From positions 1 to 64,000 of the forward strand of contig CAZEEG010000009.1 in NCBI GenBank assembly GCA_964511065.1: a stretch of DNA of 64,000 nucleotides. Reading direction: 5' to 3'. Position numbers and translations under genes: made by a program. Positions 53,409 through 62,252 of the stretch are shown here, piece by piece. The stretch is from CALBRZ01 sp964511065 (GTDB taxonomy: Bacteria > Planctomycetota > Planctomycetia > Pirellulales > S012-138). The notes below the pieces were generated by a model, which was given only the letters and a program-made list of their open reading frames with translations, was not told where the DNA came from and did no database searches. Every line of letters starts with the position of its first letter. Within the stretch, counting starts at the first letter, position 1.

Positions 53409-53789
53409 GTGAGCCACCACATTTTAGTCTGCGACGACGAAGTTCACATTCTCCGGGCAGTGGAGTTCAAATTGAAGAAGGCGGGCTACAGCGTCTGTTG
53501 TGCTGAGGACGGAGGAAAAGCCTGGGAGGCTTTTCAAGCCGAGCGCCCGGACATGCTGATCACCGATTTGCAGATGCCCGTCATGAATGGCTTTGAACTA
53601 ATCGAGCGCGTGCGGCAGTCCGAAGCGGGGGGGAGGTCCATCCCCATCGTGATGCTCACGGCCAAGGGATATGAGATGGCTTGTCGCGACCTGGCCGAAC
53701 AATGGGGCATCCAGGCAATCCTGGCCAAGCCGTTCAGCCCCCGCGAAATTGTTGAGCAAGTTCAGGCATCGTTGGCCGCGACCACGTAG
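53409..53789 (+). CDS. Single-domain response regulator
   Basis: A 126-residue CheY-like receiver with no output domain. Acidic pocket Asp9/Asp10 (VCDDE), phospho-acceptor Asp53 (LITDLQMPVMNG), Thr84 (VMLTAKG) and Lys107 (AKPFSP) are all present. It starts at a GTG at 53409 with GGGGAG upstream; frame upstream lacks support. It is the evident partner of the kinase 34 bases before it and probably acts by protein contact, perhaps on the pilus motor or the STAS protein that follows 25 bases later. Confidence 0.93.
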   Translation: MSHHILVCDDEVHILRAVEFKLKKAGYSVCCAEDGGKAWEAFQAERPDMLITDLQMPVMNGFELIERVRQSEAGGRSIPIVMLTAKGYEMACRDLAEQWGIQAILAKPFSPREIVEQVQASLAATT

Positions 53790-53814
53790 GGCCAGACCAG
53801 GAGTACAAGCCACA

Positions 53815-54141
53815 ATGAAACTGCCCGTTGAAGTATTTGGCGATACCGTGGTCGTTCACACGCCCGAGGAACTGGCCAGCGACCAGGCGGACGGTTTCTT
53901 GGCGTTTGTTTCGTCGCTGCCGCAGAATCGTGTCGTGCTCGACTTGGATAATACCGAACACTTCGACAGCGCGGGGCTGACCGCCATGTGCGACCTGGCT
54001 GATCGACTAAGGGAGTTAGGCGGCAATGTCAAGTTTGCCACCAACAGCACCTTGAACCGAAAGGTGCTGGAGATCACCCGATTGGATCAACAGTTTGAGG
54101 TGTTCGACAGCGTGGTTGATGCTGTCAAGAGCCTCCGCTAA
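53815..54141 (+). CDS. STAS-domain anti-sigma factor antagonist-like protein
   Basis: A 108-residue single STAS domain of the SpoIIAA/RsbV type. The motif HFDSAGLTAMCDLADRLRELGG carries the serine (Ser52) that is phosphorylated by an RsbW/SpoIIAB-type kinase in studied members. No such kinase gene lies in the window. AGGAG is found upstream of the ATG at 53815. It is placed between the receiver gene and the pilus ATPase gene, so a role in controlling that machine, instead of a sigma factor, is possible (inference). Confidence 0.88.
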   Translation: MKLPVEVFGDTVVVHTPEELASDQADGFLAFVSSLPQNRVVLDLDNTEHFDSAGLTAMCDLADRLRELGGNVKFATNSTLNRKVLEITRLDQQFEVFDSVVDAVKSLR

Positions 54142-54348
54142 CCGTCCAAACGTATTGACGTTCCGCTATAGACCTGCGACCAACCGCCCTCGCCACACTT
54201 GCGCAGTACAACACCCAGAATTCCTGAGCGTGGCATTTTCTGGCGGACTCCGAGGATTCAACGAGGCAACACTGGTCATTTTCTCAACGTGCCGCCTGGC
54301 CGGGCTTCCATTCCATCAACAAGAAATATCGTCGCGGGAAAAGTACCT

Positions 54349-56061
54349 ATGATCGGAAGCGCTCACCCCAACCGACTGGGAAGCCGGCTGCTCGATCGCG
54401 GGTATATCACTCCTGAGGATCTGGAGCAGGCGCTCGAAGCACAGCGAAGTGCCCTAGGGCACAACCGGTTGTTGGGCGAAATCCTGGTCGACCTGCAGCT
54501 GTGTACCGAAGAGCAGGTGGTGGAATGCCTGGCGGCCGATTACGGCGTTCCCTATGCCAAACTCGATCAGCGAATCGGTGATCCCAAGATCGTGGAGGTA
54601 CTCCCTCGGGAGTATATTGAGAATAACCAGGTTCTGCCGCTGTATGTCATTCGCGATTCCCTCACGATTGCGGTCGCCGAACCGTCGAACCTGTTTCTGA
54701 TCGACGAAATCGCCAGTCTGACGGGGCTGAAGGTCCAGATTGTCGCCGCAACCGCCAAAGATATTCGGCGGATGCTCACCAATCTGCCCGACTCCAAGGT
54801 CTTCGTGATCGACGATATTATCGAAGACTCCGACGGCGCCGACGTCACGTTGATCGAAGATGCCATCGAGGATATTGGCGATATTGAAGAAGTCGCCGGC
54901 CAGTCGCCCGTCATTCGTCTGGTCAACTATGTCATTTACACGGCGGTAAAAGAAGGCGCTAGCGATATTCATATCGAACCTGCCGAGCGGAGCCTGCGCG
55001 TGCGCAACCGTATTGATGGCCGGTTGCACAAGTCGCTCGACGTGCCCAAGCACCTGGCCGGGGCCGTGACCAGCCGCATCAAGATCATGGCGTCGCTTGA
55101 TATCAGCGAACGACGGCTGCCACAAGACGGCCGCATCCATGTAATGCTCGATGGCCGCAAGATTGACTTGCGCGTGAGCACGTTTCCGACGAGCAAAGGT
55201 GAGAAAACGGTCCTTCGTGTGCTCGATACACGCAGCGTTTCGCTCAACCTGGAAGACCTGGGATTCTCGGAAGACATTCTGCATCGGCTGCGGGAAAAGA
55301 TCACCGCACCCAACGGGATTATTCTGGTTACCGGCCCGACCGGCAGCGGCAAATCCACCACGCTCTATGCCGCCTTAAACTCGATCAGCTCGATGGAGAA
55401 TAACGTCTGCACGGTGGAAGACCCGATTGAGTATCATTTGCCGCTCATCAATCAATTCCAGGTACAGGAAAAGGTCGGACTCACGTTCTCCAAGGCGCTT
55501 CGCACGCTGTTGCGGCAAGACCCGGACATCATCATGGTGGGCGAAATTCGGGACGAAGAAACCGCTCGAACCGCGATTCAGGCGGCCCTGACAGGGCACC
55601 TGGTACTCAGCACACTGCATACCAACGATGCCTGCTCGGCCGTAACCCGGCTTATCAACATGGGCGTTGAGCCGTATCTGATCGCGGCGGCCTTGAACAT
55701 GGTGCTGGCCCAGCGATTAGTACGCCGGATCTGCCCCAAATGCCGGCAGAAATACGATCCACCGCGCACGCTCCGCAAGGCGATCGAACGGATGGGCTTT
55801 GAAGTGGACGAATTCTATAAGGGGGCCGGTTGCCGCCACTGCCGCAACACGGGATACCGGGGCCGGATTGGCATTCACGAACTCGTCACGTTTGATGACG
55901 ATGAGATGCGCGACGCGATTACATCGGGCGCGACGGTAGTGCATATCCGCAACCTGGCCCGCAATGGTGGCATGCGTCCCTTAAGCCACGATGGGTTCTG
56001 CAAAGTCCGCGAGGGCATCACCACCGTTGAAGAGGTGCTTCACGCGTGTGGCGAGGTGTGA
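54349..56061 (+). CDS. pilB: PilB/GspE-type assembly ATPase
   Basis: A 570-residue hexameric ATPase powering pilus assembly or type II secretion. The N-terminal MshEN-type domain (GSRLLDRGYITPEDLEQALEAQRS) is followed by a second N-domain and the ATPase core: Walker A GPTGSGKSTT (329-338), Asp box EDPIEY (357-362), Walker B IIMVGEIRDEET (394-405), His box HLVLSTLHTNDA (417-428) and a tetracysteine zinc site (Cys462, 465, 495, 498) that marks PilB/GspE and separates it from PilT. An acidic linker lies at 155-185. The ATG at 54349 matches family starts; the frame upstream to 54199 does not look coding. Confidence 0.95.
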   Translation: MIGSAHPNRLGSRLLDRGYITPEDLEQALEAQRSALGHNRLLGEILVDLQLCTEEQVVECLAADYGVPYAKLDQRIGDPKIVEVLPREYIENNQVLPLYVIRDSLTIAVAEPSNLFLIDEIASLTGLKVQIVAATAKDIRRMLTNLPDSKVFVIDDIIEDSDGADVTLIEDAIEDIGDIEEVAGQSPVIRLVNYVIYTAVKEGASDIHIEPAERSLRVRNRIDGRLHKSLDVPKHLAGAVTSRIKIMASLDISERRLPQDGRIHVMLDGRKIDLRVSTFPTSKGEKTVLRVLDTRSVSLNLEDLGFSEDILHRLREKITAPNGIILVTGPTGSGKSTTLYAALNSISSMENNVCTVEDPIEYHLPLINQFQVQEKVGLTFSKALRTLLRQDPDIIMVGEIRDEETARTAIQAALTGHLVLSTLHTNDACSAVTRLINMGVEPYLIAAALNMVLAQRLVRRICPKCRQKYDPPRTLRKAIERMGFEVDEFYKGAGCRHCRNTGYRGRIGIHELVTFDDDEMRDAITSGATVVHIRNLARNGGMRPLSHDGFCKVREGITTVEEVLHACGEV

Positions 56062-56232
56062 CAAAGGGAAGCGCAGCGCGTCATCGGGGCAAAGGCGCGT
56101 AGCAGCAGGCACCATGAGTTCCTCAAGCGATTGGTTCAAATATGGTGACCAACGAGCGAATCGCAGGGCAGTCGTAGCGACTCACATATATGCGCAAACC
56201 AGCGAAACTCATTTTCAACAGACGCCTACGCT

Positions 56233-57420
56233 ATGCGAGCCACCCTCGATCACAACGCCGAGCCCGATGCGAACCGTTCGCTGGGCGGTTTGCTGGATAC
56301 CTCGGGAGACTGGGACGGCAGCGATAGCGCGCGTGCTGAATCGACGGCGGACATCGAACCGCTGGAGTTGACGCTGTTTCGGCGACCTGTTCGCCGCACC
56401 GACGTCATTTTCTTTACGACCCAGCTGGCCGTGATGGTGCAAACGGGCGTTTCGCTCTCAACGGCCCTGGCAGGGTTGATCCACCAGGAGCAGAATCCTA
56501 CCTTTCGCGGCATCCTGGAGCAGTTGCGCTACGCGGTTGAGTCTGGGCAGGATTTTTCAGCCGCTTTGGCCCGGCATCCCAAGCTGTTCGATAAGACCTA
56601 TGTCTCCCTGGTTCGGGCGAGCGAAGCGACGGGTACATTGGGCGAAATGCTCACCCGGATTGCCGATTATCTCCGCCGCCAGCACGAAACGATCAGCAAG
56701 GTTCGGGCGTCGCTTACCTATCCGGTGGTGATGCTGGTGATGGCCATCGGCGTGACCATCTTTCTGCTAACGTGGGTCTTGCCGCAGTTCACACCCATCT
56801 TCACGAGCCGGGGCGTGGATTTGCCCAAGGTGACGCAGGTGCTGATGGTGGTTTCCGATGCGCTCATTTCGCATTGGTATTGGTGGCTCGCGGGCCTCAT
56901 CGCCGTGATCGCAGGCCTGATCTATGGCAAGCGGACGCCCAAGGGACAGGAAGTCTGGGACAGCATCAAGATCAACGTGCCCATTATCGGCCCGGCGGTG
57001 AAAAAGGTGGTCATCAGCCGCAGTATCCGCACGCTGGGGGTAATGGTGGAAGGCGGTGTTTCCATGCTCGATGCCATCCAATTGGCAGCCGATGTATCAG
57101 GAAATATTCATTATGAAAGGCTGTGGCTGCGCGTGCTCGACGAGGTGACCGCGGGCAACGAAATCAATGACGCGCTCGACGACGATTCGCTCTTCCCGCC
57201 CACCCTGCGGCAGATGATCGCCTCGGGAGAAGAAACCGGCCAACTCAATGTCGTGCTTAGCCAGGCGAGCGAGTTCTACGATCGTCAGGTGGAGATCGCC
57301 CTGAAAACCACGACCAGCATTCTGGAACCACTCATGATTGCTGTGATGGGTGTGATCGTGGGTGGGATCGGCATGGCGCTGCTGTTGCCGATCTTCTCGC
57401 TAAGCCGGCCGATGGGTTAA
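56233..57420 (+). CDS. pilC: PilC/GspF-type inner-membrane platform protein
   Basis: A 395-residue platform protein on which the ATPase acts. The two GspF domains are seen in RRTDVIFFTTQLAVMVQTGVSLSTALAGL and VISRSIRTLGVMVEGGVSMLDAIQLAADVSGN. Three membrane helices are visible: VVMLVMAIGVTIFLLTWVL, YWWLAGLIAVIAGLIYG and MIAVMGVIVGGIGMALLLPIFSL. The ending MALLLPIFSLSRPMG is typical. A 65-residue polar N-terminus precedes the first domain. It is the last gene of the run; no prepilin peptidase or PilT gene follows. Confidence 0.94.
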   Translation: MRATLDHNAEPDANRSLGGLLDTSGDWDGSDSARAESTADIEPLELTLFRRPVRRTDVIFFTTQLAVMVQTGVSLSTALAGLIHQEQNPTFRGILEQLRYAVESGQDFSAALARHPKLFDKTYVSLVRASEATGTLGEMLTRIADYLRRQHETISKVRASLTYPVVMLVMAIGVTIFLLTWVLPQFTPIFTSRGVDLPKVTQVLMVVSDALISHWYWWLAGLIAVIAGLIYGKRTPKGQEVWDSIKINVPIIGPAVKKVVISRSIRTLGVMVEGGVSMLDAIQLAADVSGNIHYERLWLRVLDEVTAGNEINDALDDDSLFPPTLRQMIASGEETGQLNVVLSQASEFYDRQVEIALKTTTSILEPLMIAVMGVIVGGIGMALLLPIFSLSRPMG

Positions 57421-57538
57421 AGCCACATCAGTGTTTCATGAGGTTCGCGGCAAGCCTGGATGCGACGGGGGCCGTGCAACATGCGACACCTGGTAGCGTC
57501 TGCGGCACGTGATCGGGGCGAAACCCGCCGTGCCACGG

Positions 57539-58717
57539 TCATGGTTCGTTGGGAACAGGCTGCTCGCTCGCAGTTGCCCCTTCGCCAGTTAAGTCCCAAG
57601 CTTCCAGCTTGTGATAGCCGGCGACGTACAGGCGGTGTTGCGCCTGGTTCCATACGACCGCGTGGGCGTGTCCGTCGAACTTGTGGCGATGTTCCGGCAC
57701 TTCCTTCGGTTTGTCCGCCTCGCCGCTGGGCCGCGTGCTTTCTTGGTTGGGCGATGGTTCCGGCATCGCGCCCCTGGCCACCCAGTTGCTCACGTTCCAG
57801 AAGCATAGCAGGCCATTGCTCCCTCCGCCGCCGGCGCCGAGGAGCCATTGGCCGCTGCGGTCGAATTGGACGGCATTGAGGATAGACTTGTGGCCCGATG
57901 TCTCCACCACCAGCGACCGCGTAGGGCTTGGCGTAGGCTCTTGGCCGGCGGCGTAAGCATCGCCCTGCCAATCCCAGAGTTCAAGGCGGGCGAGCCCTTC
58001 CAGGCCATCGACATTGCCAACCTTTCCGATTCCGCCCACGGCCAGGTGCCGCCCGTCGGGCGAAAACGCAAGCGAGCGGATACCGCCGATGGACCGCTTG
58101 CGGGCGCGAGGGTCGAAGGTATAGACCTCGGGTGCTTGAAAACGCGCCACCTCGCGTCCCTGGTCCAGGTTCCAGACCCGAACCTCTCCCACACGGTCAC
58201 CGCTGGCAAGCCACTGGCCATCGGCACTGATCGCCAAAGCGTACAAGGCTGAGACAAAACCTTGTGGCGTGGCCTTGGCGTGGCCAGCCAGCGTATGCAC
58301 GTTCTCGCGGCTGTCGGTATCCCAAACCTGGATCAGCATGTCGTCACCGACGGAAACGGTACGCGCTCCGTCGGGCGTCACCTGGACTTGCCGCACCCAA
58401 CCTTGGTGGGCGTCGATGCGTCGGATTGCCCCGCCGCTGGGAGCATCCCACCAGGTGAGTGTGCCGTCGTAACTTGCGGAGATGACGTTTTCACCCTGCG
58501 GTCGTCGCACGTACGCCAGCGAAACCACGTAATTTTCGTGTTTCGCCTGCCACTGCGTCAGAGGTGGCAACTTCTCGCCTGTGCCGTCGTACACGTAGAT
58601 GGTTCCGTCGGTGCTGCCCGCATAGAGCCGCGATGTGTCCGGATCGGCACACAGCCCATAGAATGTACCTTCGTGCTCGTGAACGCGGATCGACTTGGCA
58701 AGGGCAGGTTGGAACAC
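57539..58717 (-). CDS. WD40-repeat protein
   Basis: A 392-residue beta-propeller without signal peptide or membrane helix, so probably a cytoplasmic scaffold. Repeat ends of the WD type include GTIYVYDG, GTLTWWDA, MLIQVWDT, GEVRVWNL, ARLELWDW and NGLLCFWNV. Several blades have GH dipeptides (LAGHAKATPQ, SGHKSIL, DGHAHAV). The start is a GTG at 58717 with GGGAG seven bases upstream; an in-frame ATG at 58798 is rejected because the intervening sequence is not protein-like. It converges on the PilC gene with 118 bases between and is divergent from the next gene. Confidence 0.85.
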   Translation of the reverse strand: MFQPALAKSIRVHEHEGTFYGLCADPDTSRLYAGSTDGTIYVYDGTGEKLPPLTQWQAKHENYVVSLAYVRRPQGENVISASYDGTLTWWDAPSGGAIRRIDAHQGWVRQVQVTPDGARTVSVGDDMLIQVWDTDSRENVHTLAGHAKATPQGFVSALYALAISADGQWLASGDRVGEVRVWNLDQGREVARFQAPEVYTFDPRARKRSIGGIRSLAFSPDGRHLAVGGIGKVGNVDGLEGLARLELWDWQGDAYAAGQEPTPSPTRSLVVETSGHKSILNAVQFDRSGQWLLGAGGGGSNGLLCFWNVSNWVARGAMPEPSPNQESTRPSGEADKPKEVPEHRHKFDGHAHAVVWNQAQHRLYVAGYHKLEAWDLTGEGATASEQPVPNEP

Positions 58718-59017
58718 GACACGACTCCCGTTGGATGCGTTTGGGCGATGCCGAGGAACGCACAGCGATGCTGGTTTCAGAATATACCAGCGGAGCAACG
58801 TCGCTGAGAAACGAATTCAAAACGGCAACGGTCACAGGGCCGCTGCGCTGGCGCCGCAACATTCGATCGAACCGGTTGATTCGTTGGCGGTTGTTGTGTT
58901 CAACGTTGGCACGCAGACGCTTGAAGGGTGGCTTCGTGCATGATGTAATTCGCGGGAACCGGTTTGATCCGCGCACCGCACCGATAGTTGCTTGCCCAGT
59001 CCGCCGCTGAGATACCC

Positions 59018-59608
59018 GTGGAAGACCTGCTTCAACTAAATTATGTGACCCTGGCCCTGCTGGCGATTGCGGTCGTGGTGGCGTTCATCATCGCAATGGG
59101 CGTATTGCGGCGGCGGAAGGCACCCCCGGCGACGGTTGCTCCACCCGAGGGAATCAACGTCGCCCAACTTGAGAGTCACGGCCCACCCTCAGGTGGACTC
59201 CAACTGGAATGTTACGGCGCGCCGGTTCGGGTTGCGGCGATGGTACTGGCACCGATGGGCACAGGCGGCGGGTTTCCCAGTAGCGAGAAACTGCCCGAAG
59301 TCATCGACCGCCTGGTGCCCGGACTTGGCGACATTGTCGCCCGCGATCGTCCGTTGGTTCGCATCTGGCCGCCGCAGCTTAGCCCTCAAGGTTTTGCCAA
59401 CAGCTTTTTCGCTGGCTGCCGCTTGCCGGGTGATCGAGGGAAACAAACGCCATGGTGCTCCGTTGCTGGCCGTTATCTGGATAGCGAGGTGCGAATCCTG
59501 GTCGGTCTGATTCTGTGTACGTCGGCCCCCAATAGCCTGGGCGAGTTTACGCTTGAGCAGCCGACTCAGTGGATGGACCTGCTTCGCATCCGGAGGACCG
59601 ACGTATGA
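59018..59608 (+). CDS. Membrane-anchored hypothetical protein
   Basis: A 196-residue protein with one N-terminal membrane helix (YVTLALLAIAVVVAFIIAMGVL) followed by a basic stop-transfer and a globular domain (GLQLECYGAPVRVAAMVLAPMGTGGGF ... WCSVAGRYLDSEVRILVGLILCTSAPNSLGEFTLEQPTQWMDLLRIR). No family is recognised. The start is probably a GTG at 59018. Its TGA overlaps the start of the glycerate kinase gene as ATGA, so the two are translationally coupled. Confidence 0.7.
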   Translation: MEDLLQLNYVTLALLAIAVVVAFIIAMGVLRRRKAPPATVAPPEGINVAQLESHGPPSGGLQLECYGAPVRVAAMVLAPMGTGGGFPSSEKLPEVIDRLVPGLGDIVARDRPLVRIWPPQLSPQGFANSFFAGCRLPGDRGKQTPWCSVAGRYLDSEVRILVGLILCTSAPNSLGEFTLEQPTQWMDLLRIRRTDV

Positions 59609-60990
59609 CCACCCCGGGTGATTGGGAAGTAGCCCGCCGCCTGCGCGACGATGCCTTGCGCATCTGGCAGGCTGGCGTGGATGCCGTGCGGTCCGACCGC
59701 CTGGTGGCAGAGCACGTTGCCGTCGAGGGCAGCGTGCTGCAGGTGGCTGGCGAAGTCTTCGATCTGTCGCGTCTGCGGCGGATCGTGGTCGTGGGAGCCG
59801 GTAAGGCGGGCGCCGGAATGGCCGCCGGGTTGGAACGTGCCCTGGGCACGGATGTGGTTCGCGCCAAACAGGTGACCGGTTGGATCAACGTCCCGGAAGG
59901 CTGCGAGCAGACCGCCGAGGTCACCGCCATTCACCTGCATCCGGCGCGACCGGCAGGCGTGAACGAACCGACCGAGGCCGGCGAGATCGGCAGCCGCAAA
60001 ATTCTGGAACTCGTTAGCGAAGCCGGACCGGACGATCTGGTGATTTGTCTGCTTTCGGGCGGCGGCAGTGCGCTGTTGCCGGCCCCGGCCGATGGCATCA
60101 CCCTGGCCGACAAACAACAAATTACACGCCATCTCAGCGCAGTTGGCGCCAACATTGCGGAGTTGAACACGGTGCGGAAGCACCTCAGCCGCATTAAAGG
60201 CGGGGGACTGCTGCGCGCCTGCCGCGGGGGAAATCTGCTCACGCTGGTCATCTCTGATGTGATCGGCGACCCGTTGGATGTGATCGCCTCGGGGCCAACG
60301 GTGCCTGATCCCTCGACGGCGGCCGACGCGCTGGCGGTGCTCAACCGGTATGGCGCGGCCCAGGCCGGCATTGCATCGCGGGTGTTCAACGTGCTGCGCC
60401 ATGCTCCGCCGCGGCCCGAGCCGAAGTGCCGCGCCTCGATTCACGTGATTGGGAACAATGCCGCGGCTGTCGATGCGGCCGGGCAGGAAGCAGAGCGGTT
60501 GGGATATTCGGCCGCGCTCGACGCAGCCACGCAGTTGGAATCTGAGGCCGAGGAGGTGGGGCGGCATCTGGCGTCGATGGCGCTGCGCATGCGCAGCCAA
60601 AATGGGCCCGACTGCCTGATTACTGGCGGGGAGCCCGTGGTCAAACTGGCCGATCCCTCGATCCGAGGATTGGGCGGTCGCAATCAACAACTGGTCCTGG
60701 CGGCGCTATTGCATCTGGTTGAAGTGGGAGGAACCGACGGTTTGCAGGACATGGCCTTGCTGTCTGGCGGGACTGACGGTGAGGACGGGCCGACCGATGC
60801 CGCGGGAGCCTACATCGATGCCGAGGTGGCGGAAGCGGCCCGGCAGCAAAACCTTGATGCGGCCGATTTCCTCCGCCGCAACGATGCGTACCACTTCTTC
60901 CAGCGGTTGGGGGCCCTGATCAAGACCGGCCCCACGCATACCAACGTGTGCGACCTGCGGGTGGCCGTGGTCCGCCGGAAGGAGGAGTAA
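59605..60990 (+). CDS. Glycerate 2-kinase (DUF4147/MOFRL family)
   Basis: A 461-residue class II glycerate kinase that makes 2-phosphoglycerate from glycerate and ATP. The DUF4147 domain shows IVVVGAGKAGAGMAAGLE, LVICLLSGGGSALLPAPADGITLADKQ, ELNTVRKHLSRIKGGGLLRA and LVISDVIGDPLDVIASGPTVPDPSTAADA; the C-terminal MOFRL domain shows CLITGGEPVV, RGLGGRNQQLVLAAL, LLSGGTDGEDGPTDAAGAYID and THTNVCDLRV. GGAGG is present eight bases before the ATG at 59605. It overlaps the upstream hypothetical gene. It may work on glycerate from photorespiration-like, hydroxypyruvate or sugar-acid breakdown. Confidence 0.93.
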   Translation: MTTPGDWEVARRLRDDALRIWQAGVDAVRSDRLVAEHVAVEGSVLQVAGEVFDLSRLRRIVVVGAGKAGAGMAAGLERALGTDVVRAKQVTGWINVPEGCEQTAEVTAIHLHPARPAGVNEPTEAGEIGSRKILELVSEAGPDDLVICLLSGGGSALLPAPADGITLADKQQITRHLSAVGANIAELNTVRKHLSRIKGGGLLRACRGGNLLTLVISDVIGDPLDVIASGPTVPDPSTAADALAVLNRYGAAQAGIASRVFNVLRHAPPRPEPKCRASIHVIGNNAAAVDAAGQEAERLGYSAALDAATQLESEAEEVGRHLASMALRMRSQNGPDCLITGGEPVVKLADPSIRGLGGRNQQLVLAALLHLVEVGGTDGLQDMALLSGGTDGEDGPTDAAGAYIDAEVAEAARQQNLDAADFLRRNDAYHFFQRLGALIKTGPTHTNVCDLRVAVVRRKEE

Positions 60991-61200
60991 GCGGCAGGCC
61001 GCGCCCGAGCCGCGTGCCGGGGGGAGTCCGATACGGGGTTCTCGTTCCAAGTATTTGCCGATTGGCAGGTTATGCGGCACGAATGCGGCCAGGATGTTGC
61101 ATCGCGCCCCGATCTATGGCATATTTCGCGTTTCTTCACCCAAGTGTGCGGAAGCTCCTTCCGCAGACGCCGGATCGCTTCCTTTCAACCTTCGTCACTT

Positions 61201-61926
61201 ATGCAGATTTGGCCGGCTATCGACCTTCGCGGTGGGCGTTGTGTGCGGCTCACGCAGGGCGACTACGATCGCGAAACGGTGTTCGGTGATGATCCACCTG
61301 CAATGGCGCGGCATTGGGTCGGGCAGGGGGCGCGGCGGCTGCATGTTGTTGATCTGGAGGGGGCCCGCGACGGCGCTCTGGCGAACCTGGCCAGCATCCG
61401 AGCGATTGTGGGGGCAGTGGACGTGCCTTGCCAGGTGGGCGGAGGCGTCCGCGACGAGAGCGTCATCGAGCAACTCCTGGCCTGCGGCGTCGATCGCATG
61501 GTCGTCGGCACCAAGGCGCTGAAAGAGCCAGACTGGCTGCGGGCCACGTGCCGCAAGTACCCGGGCAGGCTGTGCCTGGGGCTCGACGCCCGCGATGGAT
61601 TTGTCGCTACCGATGGTTGGCGGGAGGCAAGCCAAACCAAGGCCACGACATTGGCACGCGAGTTTGCGGGAGAGCCCTTGGCTGCCGTAATCTATACCGA
61701 CATTGCCACCGATGGCATGTTGGCCGGCCCCAACTTCGCTGGTGTGGAAGAAATGTTGGAGGTGGTCGAGATCCCGCTGATTGCCTCGGGCGGGGTGACC
61801 ACGCAGCGCGACGTGGAACGGTTGGCTGCGATCGGGGCCGCTGGCTGCATCATTGGTCGCGCATTGTACGAAGGCAAAATCACCCTGGCCGACGTACTGC
61901 GTTACGAGGAGGTATCGGGGGCGTAG
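61201..61926 (+). CDS. hisA: ProFAR isomerase HisA
   Basis: A 241-residue TIM-barrel enzyme of histidine biosynthesis that isomerises ProFAR to PRFAR. The half-barrel phosphate motifs are PCQVGGGVR and LIASGGV, and the catalytic pair is Asp8 (PAIDLRGG) and Asp129 (GLDARDG) with YTDIATDGML following. The strand VKL-type start is replaced by MQIWPAIDLRGGRCVRLTQGDY, standard for HisA. The ATG at 61201 is the canonical start; the frame is open to 61072 upstream. No other his gene is adjacent, so the pathway genes are dispersed. Confidence 0.95.
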   Translation: MQIWPAIDLRGGRCVRLTQGDYDRETVFGDDPPAMARHWVGQGARRLHVVDLEGARDGALANLASIRAIVGAVDVPCQVGGGVRDESVIEQLLACGVDRMVVGTKALKEPDWLRATCRKYPGRLCLGLDARDGFVATDGWREASQTKATTLAREFAGEPLAAVIYTDIATDGMLAGPNFAGVEEMLEVVEIPLIASGGVTTQRDVERLAAIGAAGCIIGRALYEGKITLADVLRYEEVSGA

Positions 61927-62252
61927 CAGCATTTGCGGGGAATCGCCCAATGGCCATCAGCCGCCGGGCCACGGCACGCAGGGCCGGCACCGGCAGCCAT
62001 TGATAAGTCGAATGCATGAACGCCGGAATCTACCGTCAGCCAGGCATTGGATTGGAGAAGAGCTAACGCCAAGAGAAGCGGCCATCGAAGGCATGGCACC
62101 CTCAAGCCAAGACAACGATCGATCAGCACGCAGGGCATTCGGGGCAGCACGGCGCGCTCCGGTGCGACTGAAACGCGTGGGCAGCGGGAAGATCAGACCG
62201 ACCTCAAGAGGACTCGGGCGGCGCATCCGCCCGGCTGAATAGGAAAGGCTTT
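61927..62252. other. Intergenic stretch upstream of the EF-G-like gene
   Basis: About 326 bases without a supported gene. It ends in AGGAAAGG, the ribosome binding site of the next gene. No tRNA, ribosomal protein gene or clear promoter was seen. Confidence 0.4.
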
